Of a stretch of DNA of 64,000 nucleotides, positions 17,903-26,288 are shown piece by piece (the stretch's first letter is position 1; each line of letters starts with the position of its first letter). The stretch covers positions 1-64,000 of the forward strand of contig CAKQDS010000007.1 of the NCBI GenBank assembly GCA_934229535.1, given 5' to 3'. The notes under the pieces were generated by a model. That model was given only the letters and a program-made list of their open reading frames with translations, was not told the DNA's origin and searched no databases. A program made the translations under genes and the position numbers. This stretch comes from an uncultured Anaeroplasmataceae bacterium. GTDB taxonomy: Bacteria; Bacillota_I; Bacilli_A; Acholeplasmatales; Anaeroplasmataceae.

Positions 17903-17968
17903 ATTTCTTGTAAATAAATTTTTTAGCCAACATAAGCATTTAGGTAATTCTATAACATAAAAGCGCAT
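17888..17968 (-). CDS. spoVM: SpoVM-like small sporulation peptide
   Basis: A 26-codon frame that begins MRFYVIELPKCLCWL and ends RNKKRT, then TGA. B. subtilis SpoVM is also exactly 26 residues and begins MKFYTIKLPKFLGG; the shared M-K/R-FY-x-I-x-LPK-x-L core includes Pro9, the residue known to be needed for recognising the curved forespore membrane. AAAGGAG lies seven bases before the ATG. The position between rpe and the reversed rpmB is the same as in B. subtilis. SpoVM is an amphipathic helix that recruits the SpoIVA coat base to the forespore. The C-terminal half is diverged (Trp and two Cys), so function needs SpoIVA elsewhere in the genome. The start codon lies in a hairpin arm. Confidence 0.85.
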   Translation of the reverse strand: MRFYVIELPKCLCWLKNLFTRNKKRT

Positions 17969-18000
17969 AATTCTTCTCCTTTGTAATAATTTATGCGCTT
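17961..18000 (-). promoter_or_regulatory. Hairpin enclosing the spoVM ribosome site and start codon
   Basis: AAGCGCATAA (17961-17970) and TTATGCGCTT (17991-18000) are perfect 10-bp complements. In the minus-strand RNA the spoVM AUG lies in the 3' arm and its AAAGGAG in the 20-base loop. It could act as a weak terminator after rpe, but the short T stretch makes a translational control element at least as likely. Confidence 0.6.
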
Positions 18001-18006
18001 TAATTA

Positions 18007-18648
18007 TTATATATTCTTTAAAATTTCTATTTTTTTATGAGGATCTTTTTTATCTAAAAGATATGATCCTACAACTGCAAAATCAATTCCCTTATCAACA
18101 ACAAGCTTAGCTGTTATGTCATTTATTCCACCATCAACTGAAATTAAATAGTTAAGCTTTTCTGAAGAACGCCATTTTGCAAGCTTTTCAATTTTTTCAA
18201 GTGAGCTGTCCATAAATTTTTGACCACCAAATCCAGGTTCAACGCTCATGACTAAAAAATAATCAACCTTTTTTAAATAGGGAATAAGCTCTTCTACCTT
18301 TGTATTTGGTTTAATAGCTATTCCTGCTAATTTACCATAAGAATGAATTTCTTCAATTACAGATAATGCATCATCATCGCATTCTAAATGAAATGATATC
18401 ATATCGCTTCCAGCATTTACAAAATCCTTAATATAAATTTTAGGATGCTTAATCATTAAATGAGTATCAAACATTTTAGTAGTTTTAGCTCTAAAGCATT
18501 TTATAACATGGGCACCAAATGATATATTAGGCACAAATGCACCATCCATTACATCCATATGATAATAATCTACATCATTATCTATTACTTTAAGTTCCTC
18601 CCAAGCATTTGCAAAATCTGCTGATAAAATTGAAACTGCTACCTTCAT
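18007..18648 (-). CDS. rpe: Ribulose-phosphate 3-epimerase
   Basis: 213 residues of a TIM barrel with the family signatures VSILSADFANAWEEL at the N-terminus, the metal/catalytic YHMDVMDGAFVPNISFG, SFHLEC, VMSVEPGFGGQKF, and VDGGIN. It interconverts ribulose-5-P and xylulose-5-P in the pentose phosphate pathway. The ribosome site AGGAGAAA lies in the end of rsgA, which is immediately upstream, the rsgA-rpe pair of Firmicutes. Confidence 0.97.
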   Translation of the reverse strand: MKVAVSILSADFANAWEELKVIDNDVDYYHMDVMDGAFVPNISFGAHVIKCFRAKTTKMFDTHLMIKHPKIYIKDFVNAGSDMISFHLECDDDALSVIEEIHSYGKLAGIAIKPNTKVEELIPYLKKVDYFLVMSVEPGFGGQKFMDSSLEKIEKLAKWRSSEKLNYLISVDGGINDITAKLVVDKGIDFAVVGSYLLDKKDPHKKIEILKNI

Positions 18649-18649
18649 C

Positions 18650-19570
18650 TTATTTCTCCTTAAGCATTTTTAAATAATTTTCATAGAGACTTTTTTTAAT
18701 CAAGCCTCGTTTTACAGCCTCGCAAACGCTGCAGCCTTTAATGTTTTCTTGATGATTACAATCACTAAATTTGCATGGATATTTTTTAAATTCTATAAAT
18801 AAATCACTAAGGCTTTTATTCTTCAAATTAAATAAATCAAGCTTAGAAAAACCAGGACTATCGCCTATAAAGCCCCCATAAGCTTTATAAAGGCTTGTTG
18901 CCCTTGTGGTATGCTTTCCTCTATTCAATGCCTCGCTTATATCGTTTGTTTGTAGCTTAAAGCCAGGAAGAATAGCATTAATAAAGCTTGATTTTCCAGC
19001 TCCAGTCTGACCTGCTAAAACACTTATTTTATCATGAAGTAGCTCCTCTACAGAATTTAATGTTGTTGGTTCCTTTGAATTAATAAAAAAGACCTTATAG
19101 CCTATATTCTTATAGTATTCTAAGCCTTTGCTTAGTTCCTTAAATTCTAAATCTGTAAGTAAATCAACCTTGCTAACACAAATTATTGCCTCAATTCCTT
19201 CAAGACAAATATTTGCTAAAAACAAATCCAATAAATAATATGAAAAATCTGGTCTTTTTGCTGAACAAAGAAGAATAATTTGATCAACATTTGCTATATC
19301 AGGACGAATCATTTCATTTTTTCTTTTATGAATATCCAAAATATATTTTTGTTCCAAATCAACATCAACTATATCTCCAGCCTTTGGTGAAATTTTGACG
19401 TAGCTTGTTTCTATTTTGTTTTTATTCTTATTCTTATTAGGCACATTAAATTTTGAATCTTCATCAATGCGAACATTTCTAAGTCTTCCACTAGCCTTAC
19501 AAACAACAACCTCATCATTTACCAATACCTGATAATTTCCCCCAACGCCACTTAATATTCTTCCTTGCAT
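18650..19570 (-). CDS. rsgA: Ribosome small-subunit-dependent GTPase A
   Basis: About 306 residues: an N-terminal OB fold, then a circularly permuted GTPase with the order G4 (CVSKVDLL), G1 (AGQTGAGKSSFINAI), G3 (DSPGF) and a C-terminal zinc motif with Cys-x-Cys-type ligands CKFSDCNHQ...CSVC. It matures 30S subunits. Two tandem ATGs exist (19573 and 19570); the second fits the TGGTGAT ribosome site better. The neighbouring upstream gene is a PASTA protein instead of the usual prkC. Confidence 0.95.
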   Translation of the reverse strand: MQGRILSGVGGNYQVLVNDEVVVCKASGRLRNVRIDEDSKFNVPNKNKNKNKIETSYVKISPKAGDIVDVDLEQKYILDIHKRKNEMIRPDIANVDQIILLCSAKRPDFSYYLLDLFLANICLEGIEAIICVSKVDLLTDLEFKELSKGLEYYKNIGYKVFFINSKEPTTLNSVEELLHDKISVLAGQTGAGKSSFINAILPGFKLQTNDISEALNRGKHTTRATSLYKAYGGFIGDSPGFSKLDLFNLKNKSLSDLFIEFKKYPCKFSDCNHQENIKGCSVCEAVKRGLIKKSLYENYLKMLKEK

Positions 19571-19617
19571 CATATCACCATATCAATAATACCACATTAA
19601 AATAAACTTTCAAGCAA

Positions 19618-20277
19618 TTATTTAGCAATAATAAGAATAATTTGGCTCTCATTATGCTTTGAAGCGCTATTTCCTATAGCATTTGTCTTAATCACCATTC
19701 CACTTGGCAAAAAAGATTCCTCATATCTTAAAACAAAGCTTATGTTATAATCACTCAATATTTTTATAGCTTCAATATCAAATAAACCAATTAAATTTAA
19801 AGAATCATTTTTATAGGGTTCTTTACTAACGTATAAAATAATCTTGTCCATATAGGCTTCAGACTTAATAATAATATTTTCAGGATAAAATTCAGTTTCT
19901 ACATATAATATTTCATACCTTTTAGCAAATTTCTCTAAAACATTTTTAGCTTCATCAATTTCATAAAATGCTAAATTTGGTAAAACCTCTTCATTTTCAA
20001 TTTCATAATATAAATAAATAGTACTATTCTTCTTTACCATACTATTCTCATAGGGAATAGTTTTAAATATTTTATTACCATTACCACACACATAAATTAT
20101 TTCATAATTTAATTTTCGAGCTTTTATTTTTTCAATTCCTTCATCTAGTGAATCATCAATAACATCAGGGACTAAAACATCTTTGGTAATATGAAAAGAA
20201 TAATAAAAAAAATAACAAAGCAGTGATAAAATAGAAATTAAAGCTAGAATATAGATTGTAATAATTATTTTCTTCAA
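19618..20277 (-). CDS. PASTA-domain membrane protein without kinase domain
   Basis: 219 residues: a membrane segment (about 5-28) then three PASTA-like repeats of about 65 residues (VPDVIDDSLDEGIEKIKARK; LPNLAFYEIDEAKNVLEKF; LNLIGLFDIEAIKILSDYN), which in PrkC/StkP bind muropeptides outside the cell. There is no kinase domain before the membrane segment: only three to five residues precede it. The start is a TTG at 20277 with GGGTGAT five bases upstream; no ATG is available. Its place between rlmN and rsgA is exactly that of prkC, and the partner phosphatase prpC is also missing. It may be a relic of prkC or a peptidoglycan-sensing protein with another partner. Confidence 0.75.
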   Translation of the reverse strand: MKKIIITIYILALISILSLLCYFFYYSFHITKDVLVPDVIDDSLDEGIEKIKARKLNYEIIYVCGNGNKIFKTIPYENSMVKKNSTIYLYYEIENEEVLPNLAFYEIDEAKNVLEKFAKRYEILYVETEFYPENIIIKSEAYMDKIILYVSKEPYKNDSLNLIGLFDIEAIKILSDYNISFVLRYEESFLPSGMVIKTNAIGNSASKHNESQIILIIAK

Positions 20278-20311
20278 AAAAAATCACCCAAATTTATTTT
20301 GAGTGATTTTT
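20278..20311 (-). terminator. Hairpin between rlmN and the PASTA gene
   Basis: AAAAATCAC (20279-20287) and GTGATTTTT (20303-20311) pair, with CAAA/TTTG inside. It can terminate rlmN transcription, but the 3' arm also holds the GGGTGAT ribosome site of the PASTA gene, so it may lower that gene's translation. Confidence 0.6.
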
Positions 20312-20323
20312 AAATATTTAATA

Positions 20324-21343
20324 CTATTTTATATGCTTACTTCTTAATTGACCACAAGCTGCATCAATATCTCCGCCTTGCTCCTTACGAAGTGTTACAT
20401 TCATTCCACGCTTCTTTAAAATATCAAAGAAGGCTTTCATATTTTCCTTTTTACTTCTTTTATAAGGCTTTTCAATGACCTCATTATAAGGAATTAAATT
20501 AATGTAAACATTAAGTCCATTTAAAAGATTAGCAAGCTCATGAGCACATGAAGGTGTATCATTAATACCATCAAGTAGAATATACTCAATTGTAACTCTA
20601 GAATTTGTTTTTTCAATATAAAAGCTAATGGCTTCAACTAACTCATTAATATCATACGCCTTATTTATTGGCATTATTTCATTACGAATTTTATTATTTG
20701 GAGCATGTAGTGATATTGCAAGATTTACCTGCAAATCAAAATTAGCATATTCATATATTTTAGGAACAACCCCACATGTTGAAACACTAATATGACGAGC
20801 GCCTATTTCTAAACCCTTAGGATCATTTACAATTTTTAAAAACTTAATAACATTATCATAATTATCAAATGGCTCACCAATTCCCATAACAACAATATGA
20901 GAAACCCTAATATTCTCTAAAACCGAAACGCTTAATACCTGTAAAACCATTTCATATGCTTCTAGATTTCGGATTTTTTTCTTCATTCCAGATGCACAAA
21001 AGGCACAACCCATATTACAGCCAACCTCACTTGTAACACAAACACTATAGCCATAATTATGATTCATTAAGACCGTTTCAATTAAATTACCATCGGCAAG
21101 CTCAAAAAGATATTTAATTGTCCCATCATTTGATTCCTGGCGAGTCTTAACGTCTAATAATTTTAAATCAAAATCAGACTTTAAAACCTCTAAAAAGCTC
21201 TTTTTTATATTGGTCATTTCATCAAAGCTTCTAACCTTTTGGCGATATAGCCATTCAAAGATTTGAGTTGACTTAAAAGGCTTTTCACCCTTAGAAACAC
21301 AATAATTGCCGATATCTTCTTTAGTTAATCCATAAATATTCAT
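20324..21343 (-). CDS. rlmN: 23S rRNA (adenine2503-C2)-methyltransferase
   Basis: 339 residues. A radical-SAM enzyme that methylates A2503 of 23S rRNA and A37 of some tRNAs. The cluster motif C109-x3-C113-x2-C116 (CNMGCAFC) is present, together with GIGEPFDNYDNV, the SLHAPNNKIRNEIMPIN stretch, and a C-terminal Cys in AACGQLR that matches the catalytic second Cys. It lies nine bases after pheT and before the PASTA gene. Confidence 0.97.
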   Translation of the reverse strand: MNIYGLTKEDIGNYCVSKGEKPFKSTQIFEWLYRQKVRSFDEMTNIKKSFLEVLKSDFDLKLLDVKTRQESNDGTIKYLFELADGNLIETVLMNHNYGYSVCVTSEVGCNMGCAFCASGMKKKIRNLEAYEMVLQVLSVSVLENIRVSHIVVMGIGEPFDNYDNVIKFLKIVNDPKGLEIGARHISVSTCGVVPKIYEYANFDLQVNLAISLHAPNNKIRNEIMPINKAYDINELVEAISFYIEKTNSRVTIEYILLDGINDTPSCAHELANLLNGLNVYINLIPYNEVIEKPYKRSKKENMKAFFDILKKRGMNVTLRKEQGGDIDAACGQLRSKHIK

Positions 21344-21351
21344 ATTATTTC

Positions 21352-23727
21352 CTATCTTAAATGAGCTTTAAAATTGAAATCAAGACGATTTAAAATACTC
21401 TTAATTGCCTTATCAACATCTGCAGCCTCAAGTGTCTTAGTATGATCTTCAAAAACAAGCTTTATTGCCAATGATTTTTCATCCTCATTAACATTTTCAC
21501 CAGTATAGACATCAAATATCTCAAGAGATGATAAATACTTTCTAGCAGTTTGTTTAATCACATCACAAATAGCCTTAGCTTCAATATCCTTTTTACAAAC
21601 AATTGCTAAATCACGTTCAATTGTAGGATATTTATTTAAAGCCTCATATTCGAATGATATATTAGCATTTAAAACATCCTCTAAGCAAATTTCACAAACA
21701 TATGTGTCATTTAAATCATGCGCATGAGTATATTTTGGATGCAAAGCCGTAATAAATCCTATTTGCTTATCATTCAATTTTACAATTGCGCATCTACCAG
21801 GATGGAAATTAGGATTTAAATTTGAAGCCTTTTCAATAGTAGGCTCTAATCCTAAATGAGCAAATAAATCAAGAACAATACCCTTTAGAGTATAAAAATC
21901 GCACATATGCTTTGACATACTCCAAGGCATACCTTCAAATAAGCCACTAATTCCAATAGCTAGCATTAAATCCTGACCACCATCATAATAACGATTACCA
22001 ATTTCAAATAGCATTGTATCTGGCATTTTACGAGCTTTATTATAGCCAATTGCTTCAACAACACCATTTAAAACACTTTGACGCATAACCGCTCTATCTT
22101 CAGTCATTGGCATTAATACAGCAACAGGTTTTCTTTCTTCTATTGTAAAATCATTTAAATTCTTCTTATTTATCAATGAATAAGTCACAGTTTCATTTAA
22201 ACCATAATCACATAAGAAATGACGAATTGCTCTTATTCTAGACTGACGAATTGTTAATCCTCCAAGGCTAGAAGTTTTAGCTAGGGTTGTAGGAATATTG
22301 TCATATCCATACATTCTAGCAACATCCTCACAAATATCTTGAACAGATGGTTCCAAATCCATTCTTCTTGCTGGAAGAATTATATGATAATTATTCTCAC
22401 TAATAGTATAATCATATGCTAAATCATCGAATATTTGATTAACCTCACCAATGCTTAGCTTTGTACCTAAAATTGAATTAATTTTATTTAAGGTAATATC
22501 TACGCTCTTTTTCTCATAAGGATTAGTTACAACACTATTAATATCGCCACATACCTTGGCATCACATAGCATAACCATTAGTTCAGTTGCTCTATTTAAA
22601 GCCTTTATTACTCGCTCCTCATCAATTTTTCTTTCAAATCTAGTTGAAGACTCACTCTTTAAGCCAAGTCTTGCTGAAGTTTTACGAATAGTAAGAGGAT
22701 CAAATGATGCAGCCTCTAATAAAACACTAGTTGTTTGCTTTGTAACTTCAGTAGATAATCCACCCATAACACCACCAAGACATAAAGCCTTTGCATCATC
22801 AGCAATTACGATATCACTACTTGTTAGAGTTCTTTCAATATTATCAAGGGTAACAAGCTTTTCATTATCATAAGCATTTCTAACAACAATTTTCTTACCA
22901 AGCTTTGCTGCATCAAAGGAATGAAGCGGTTGGCCAAGCTCAAGTAAAACATAATTTGTAATATCAACAACATTATTAATAGGTCTTATACCACAGCATA
23001 CAAGCTTAGACTTCATCCAAAGTGGTGATTCCTTAATAACAACATTAGTTAATAATCTTGTGTTATATTGATTACAAAGATTAGTCTTTACATCAATTTT
23101 AACATCATTAATTCCACTATAAGAAACCTCTTTAGGCTTAACCTCATTATATTTTTGATGAAGTGCAGCAGCAAGGTCATAGCATACTCCTTCAATTGAC
23201 AATAAATCACTTCTATTAGCAGTTACATTTAAATCAATGCAATAATCGTCTAATCCTAAATATTTTAAAGGATCAGCGCCAACAGGTGCATTCTCATCTA
23301 ATAAATAAATACCATTTTTAAATTGCTCTGGTACATATTTTTCTTCTATACCAAGCTCTTGCAGTGAGCATAGCATACCATTTGATTCAACACCACGAAT
23401 TTTTGATGGCTTAATTTTAAAATCACCAGGTAAAACTGCTCCAGGTAGGGCAACAATAGCTTTTACTCCCGTAGCTACATTTGGTGCACCACAAACAATT
23501 TGCGATACAACTCCTGTTTTTATTTCAACCTGGCAAACATGTAAATGATCACTATCAGGATGCATAACACAATCTAATACCTTGCCAATTGTAAGGTTAG
23601 TTGCATTAACAAGCTTTGTATATGTCTCAATTTCACAAACGTGAGCATTTATAACCTTGGCTAGATCATCAGCAGTTAAAGAATTAATATCTAGGCTTTC
23701 CTTAAGCCAATTCTTAGAAACCTTCAT
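21352..23727 (-). CDS. pheT: Phenylalanyl-tRNA synthetase beta chain
   Basis: 791 residues, full length: N-terminal tRNA-binding EMAP-like domain (about 38-150), B1, B3/B4 editing domain (RPINNVVDITNYVLLELGQPLHSFDAAKL), B5 and a C-terminal anticodon-binding ferredoxin-like domain (FEYEALNKYPTIERDLAIVC). It forms the alpha2-beta2 enzyme with PheS. The ATG overlaps the TAA of pheS (TAATG), so translation is coupled. Confidence 0.98.
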   Translation of the reverse strand: MKVSKNWLKESLDINSLTADDLAKVINAHVCEIETYTKLVNATNLTIGKVLDCVMHPDSDHLHVCQVEIKTGVVSQIVCGAPNVATGVKAIVALPGAVLPGDFKIKPSKIRGVESNGMLCSLQELGIEEKYVPEQFKNGIYLLDENAPVGADPLKYLGLDDYCIDLNVTANRSDLLSIEGVCYDLAAALHQKYNEVKPKEVSYSGINDVKIDVKTNLCNQYNTRLLTNVVIKESPLWMKSKLVCCGIRPINNVVDITNYVLLELGQPLHSFDAAKLGKKIVVRNAYDNEKLVTLDNIERTLTSSDIVIADDAKALCLGGVMGGLSTEVTKQTTSVLLEAASFDPLTIRKTSARLGLKSESSTRFERKIDEERVIKALNRATELMVMLCDAKVCGDINSVVTNPYEKKSVDITLNKINSILGTKLSIGEVNQIFDDLAYDYTISENNYHIILPARRMDLEPSVQDICEDVARMYGYDNIPTTLAKTSSLGGLTIRQSRIRAIRHFLCDYGLNETVTYSLINKKNLNDFTIEERKPVAVLMPMTEDRAVMRQSVLNGVVEAIGYNKARKMPDTMLFEIGNRYYDGGQDLMLAIGISGLFEGMPWSMSKHMCDFYTLKGIVLDLFAHLGLEPTIEKASNLNPNFHPGRCAIVKLNDKQIGFITALHPKYTHAHDLNDTYVCEICLEDVLNANISFEYEALNKYPTIERDLAIVCKKDIEAKAICDVIKQTARKYLSSLEIFDVYTGENVNEDEKSLAIKLVFEDHTKTLEAADVDKAIKSILNRLDFNFKAHLR

Positions 23728-24767
23728 TATTTTACCTCCTTAAATTGACGTAAGAAACGAATATCACTAGTATAGAAGTTTCTTATATCATCAATATGAT
23801 ATTTAAGCATTGTAATTCTTTCAACGCCAATACCAAAGGCATAGCCTTGGATTTCATCAGGATTATAGCCACACATCTTAAGAACATTATTATTAACCAT
23901 ACCTGCTCCTAAAACCTCAATCCATCCTGAATTTTTACACATAGGGCAGCCTTTACCACCACATTTAAAGCAGCTAACATCAACCTCAACGCTTGGTTCA
24001 GTAAATGGAAAGAATGATGGACGAAGACGAATTTTTTGGTTCTCACCAAACATCATTTTAGCCATCTCTAAAAGTGCACCCTTCAAATCACCAAGAGTAA
24101 TATCACTACCAAGAACTAGTCCCTCACATTGCATAAACTGATGAGAATGTGTAGCATCATCAGCATCTCTACGATAAACCTTACCAGGACAAATAATTTT
24201 AATAGGCTTACCATTTTCCTTTAGCATTGTTCTTACCTGAACAGGTGATGTTTGGCTTCTAAGCAAATTTTCAACATCAATATAAAATGTATCTTGCATA
24301 TCACGAGCCGGATGTCCTTTAGGTAAATTTAGCTTTTCGAAGCAATATTCATCCGTTTCAACCTCAGGACCTTCAGCAACATTATAGCCAAGTCCAATAT
24401 AAAGATTTTCTAAATCCTCAATTGTCTTCATTAAAGGATGAATACTACCAACATTTCTTTTAAATGCGGGAAGAGTTACATCGATAGCCTCACTTTGAAG
24501 CTTCTTATTAATAATTGCCTCTTCAATTTCCTTTGCTTTATTAGTAAATATTTCTTCAATTTGAACCTTTGCAGTATTAGACATCATACCAATTTGTTTA
24601 CGCTCATCAATACTAAGATCCTTCATATTTTTCATAACCTCAGCAATAATTCCTTTTTTTCCTAGGAAATTTGCTTTTTCTTGATTTAAGGCAGCAATTG
24701 TTTCAATATTTTTAACAACCTCTTGTGCCTTTAAGACTGACGCCTTTAATGATTCTTCAATATTCAT
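23727..24767 (-). CDS. pheS: Phenylalanyl-tRNA synthetase alpha chain
   Basis: 346 residues. Class II motifs are visible: ATHSHQFMQCEGLVLG, RLRPSFFPFTEPSVEVDV and AFGIGVERITMLKY. An N-terminal coiled coil binds tRNA. Two CxxC pairs (CFKCGGKGCPMC) form a zinc knuckle often found in Bacilli. AAGGAGGAAA precedes the ATG. The gene lies behind a T-box leader, so uncharged tRNA-Phe should raise expression. Confidence 0.98.
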   Translation of the reverse strand: MNIEESLKASVLKAQEVVKNIETIAALNQEKANFLGKKGIIAEVMKNMKDLSIDERKQIGMMSNTAKVQIEEIFTNKAKEIEEAIINKKLQSEAIDVTLPAFKRNVGSIHPLMKTIEDLENLYIGLGYNVAEGPEVETDEYCFEKLNLPKGHPARDMQDTFYIDVENLLRSQTSPVQVRTMLKENGKPIKIICPGKVYRRDADDATHSHQFMQCEGLVLGSDITLGDLKGALLEMAKMMFGENQKIRLRPSFFPFTEPSVEVDVSCFKCGGKGCPMCKNSGWIEVLGAGMVNNNVLKMCGYNPDEIQGYAFGIGVERITMLKYHIDDIRNFYTSDIRFLRQFKEVK

Positions 24768-24785
24768 TTTATTTCCTCCTTATCA

Positions 24786-25018
24786 AATAAAAAAAATCCT
24801 TAGAAATAAATCTAAGGACGTAATTTACGCGGTACCACCTTAGTTCAGAATAAAAATTCTGCACCTTACAAATCCTTAACGCGGAATAAACGTGTGTAAT
24901 TAGCACCTCTTAAAAAGCGAAACTTCATTTATATAGCCTAAAATCTTTCACCAACCGATTTTTCTCTAAAAAAGCTAATTATAAACTACTACTCTTTCTT
25001 CCGATTTCTTTAATTATA
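24786..25018 (-). promoter_or_regulatory. T-box riboswitch of pheST
   Basis: On minus a TATAAT (25013-25018) is followed by about 230 bases of leader. The conserved T-box AAGGTGGTACCGCG is at 24841-24828 and is followed by the terminator stem TCCTTAGA/TCTAAGGA (24797-24818) and a T run. A UUC triplet at 24921-24919 in the stem I region is a plausible Phe specifier, but I have not folded it. Uncharged tRNA-Phe pairing would switch the terminator off. Confidence 0.92.
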
Positions 25019-25043
25019 ACAAAAATTTAAGAAAAAGTCTATA

Positions 25044-25418
25044 TTATTCTTTATCTTTGTTCTTTTTCTTCTTTTTAAATATACCACCTAGTACAATTAA
25101 AATCACATAAACACCTAAAGCTGAATAATATAAGAAATATTTTGCCTTTTCACCAAAAATATTAAAAAGCATAGGAATAGCTATCTCATCCATTAATGCC
25201 AAATTATATTTAGTAACAATATTAACATTATTGCAAAATTCTTCAAGAGATGGAAGCTTGGTTGCTAAAAAATTCATCAAATTACCAAAGCCAGCAATTA
25301 GAATTGTTAATAATATTGCTATTAAAAGTGAATATAATATTCCATATCTTCTTCTTTTTATAATTCCTATAAAAGCGGGAAAAATAAATACAACAAGTGT
25401 AATTATATTTAAAGCCAT
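25044..25418 (-). CDS. Small membrane protein of unknown function
   Basis: 124 residues from the ATG at 25418, with GGTGGTGAG three bases upstream; a longer frame from 25469 is unlikely. Three hydrophobic segments (about 3-18, 27-46, 93-115) and a lysine-rich C-terminal tail KKKKKNKDKE. No family recognised. It is transcribed towards the pheST T-box and diverges from the CmpB-like gene. Confidence 0.6.
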   Translation of the reverse strand: MALNIITLVVFIFPAFIGIIKRRRYGILYSLLIAILLTILIAGFGNLMNFLATKLPSLEEFCNNVNIVTKYNLALMDEIAIPMLFNIFGEKAKYFLYYSALGVYVILIVLGGIFKKKKKNKDKE

Positions 25419-25589
25419 AATCTCACCACCAATACATAATATTTTATAGCAAGTTTTCCTAACTTTCAATCTTTAATTTATTTTTTTTACACTTTATAAA
25501 TGGATTTCAACCTATTTTACCCAATTATTCCTATCTTTTTTTACTTATTTATGTTAAAATAATATTAATGCTTTATGGAGGTTTAATTC

Positions 25590-26276
25590 ATGGATTTATT
25601 AAATCACGGATTTAATTTAATATTAATATATTTAATTGCTGGGCTTGCCGGTAATATTTACGAAACCTGTTTATATTTGAAAAAGCGTGGACACTTTGTC
25701 ATATCAAGCGGTTCAATAACTACACCATTTAATTTTGTTTATGGCTTTGGTGCTGTTGTAATTTGTTTTACAATGACTTGGCTATATAAATACCCCATCT
25801 TAGTTTTCCTTGCAGGAATGATTCTTGGTGGTGCTGTAGAATACATTCTTTCCTTTATCCTAGAAAAAATGCTACATATGACATCATGGGATTATTCTTA
25901 TTTAAAATTTAATATAAATGGTCGAACTGCCTTAAGACCAATGGTAATATGGGGATTTATGTGTATTGGACTATTTTATTTAATATTTTATCCTTTAGTT
26001 AGATATGTTATTAATCCTCACATTTTAAATAATGCTGCCGCTACATTTGCTTACCATTTAATTTTAATAATTATTATATCTATTTGTGTTCTTGATTTAA
26101 TAGTTGTCGTTTTAGCATTATATCGCTATAAAGCACGTCAAGATGGCAAAACAAAATCTAATCTATATACAAGAATAATGGATAAGCTTTTTCCAGATAA
26201 ATTCATTCTTCACCATTTTGAAAATCTTAAATTAAATGATAAGAAGCAAACAACTAATAATGAAAAAGAGGCCTAA
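25590..26276 (+). CDS. CmpB-like membrane protein (putative ABC transporter type IV family)
   Basis: 228 residues with about six hydrophobic segments. The pattern of an early Glu in GNIYETCLY, then GSITTPFNFVYGFGAV, GGAVEYILSFILEKML, WDYSYLKFNINGRTALRPMVIWG matches the Firmicutes family named putative ABC-transporter type IV (CmpB), whose function is not established. TGGAGGT precedes the ATG. It is one of only three plus-strand genes and converges on the glucan-binding-like gene with a shared terminator. Confidence 0.8.
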   Translation: MDLLNHGFNLILIYLIAGLAGNIYETCLYLKKRGHFVISSGSITTPFNFVYGFGAVVICFTMTWLYKYPILVFLAGMILGGAVEYILSFILEKMLHMTSWDYSYLKFNINGRTALRPMVIWGFMCIGLFYLIFYPLVRYVINPHILNNAAATFAYHLILIIIISICVLDLIVVVLALYRYKARQDGKTKSNLYTRIMDKLFPDKFILHHFENLKLNDKKQTTNNEKEA

Positions 26277-26288
26277 GCCTCCTTTTTT
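26263..26288. terminator. Bidirectional terminator
   Basis: GAGGC and GCCTC flank a CTAA loop, with A and T runs on both sides, between two convergent genes. Confidence 0.8.

Noticed and set aside
22556..22873. 105-residue plus-strand frame opposite pheT
   Set aside because: Opposite a conserved tRNA synthetase domain, no ribosome site, low-complexity Ser-rich translation.
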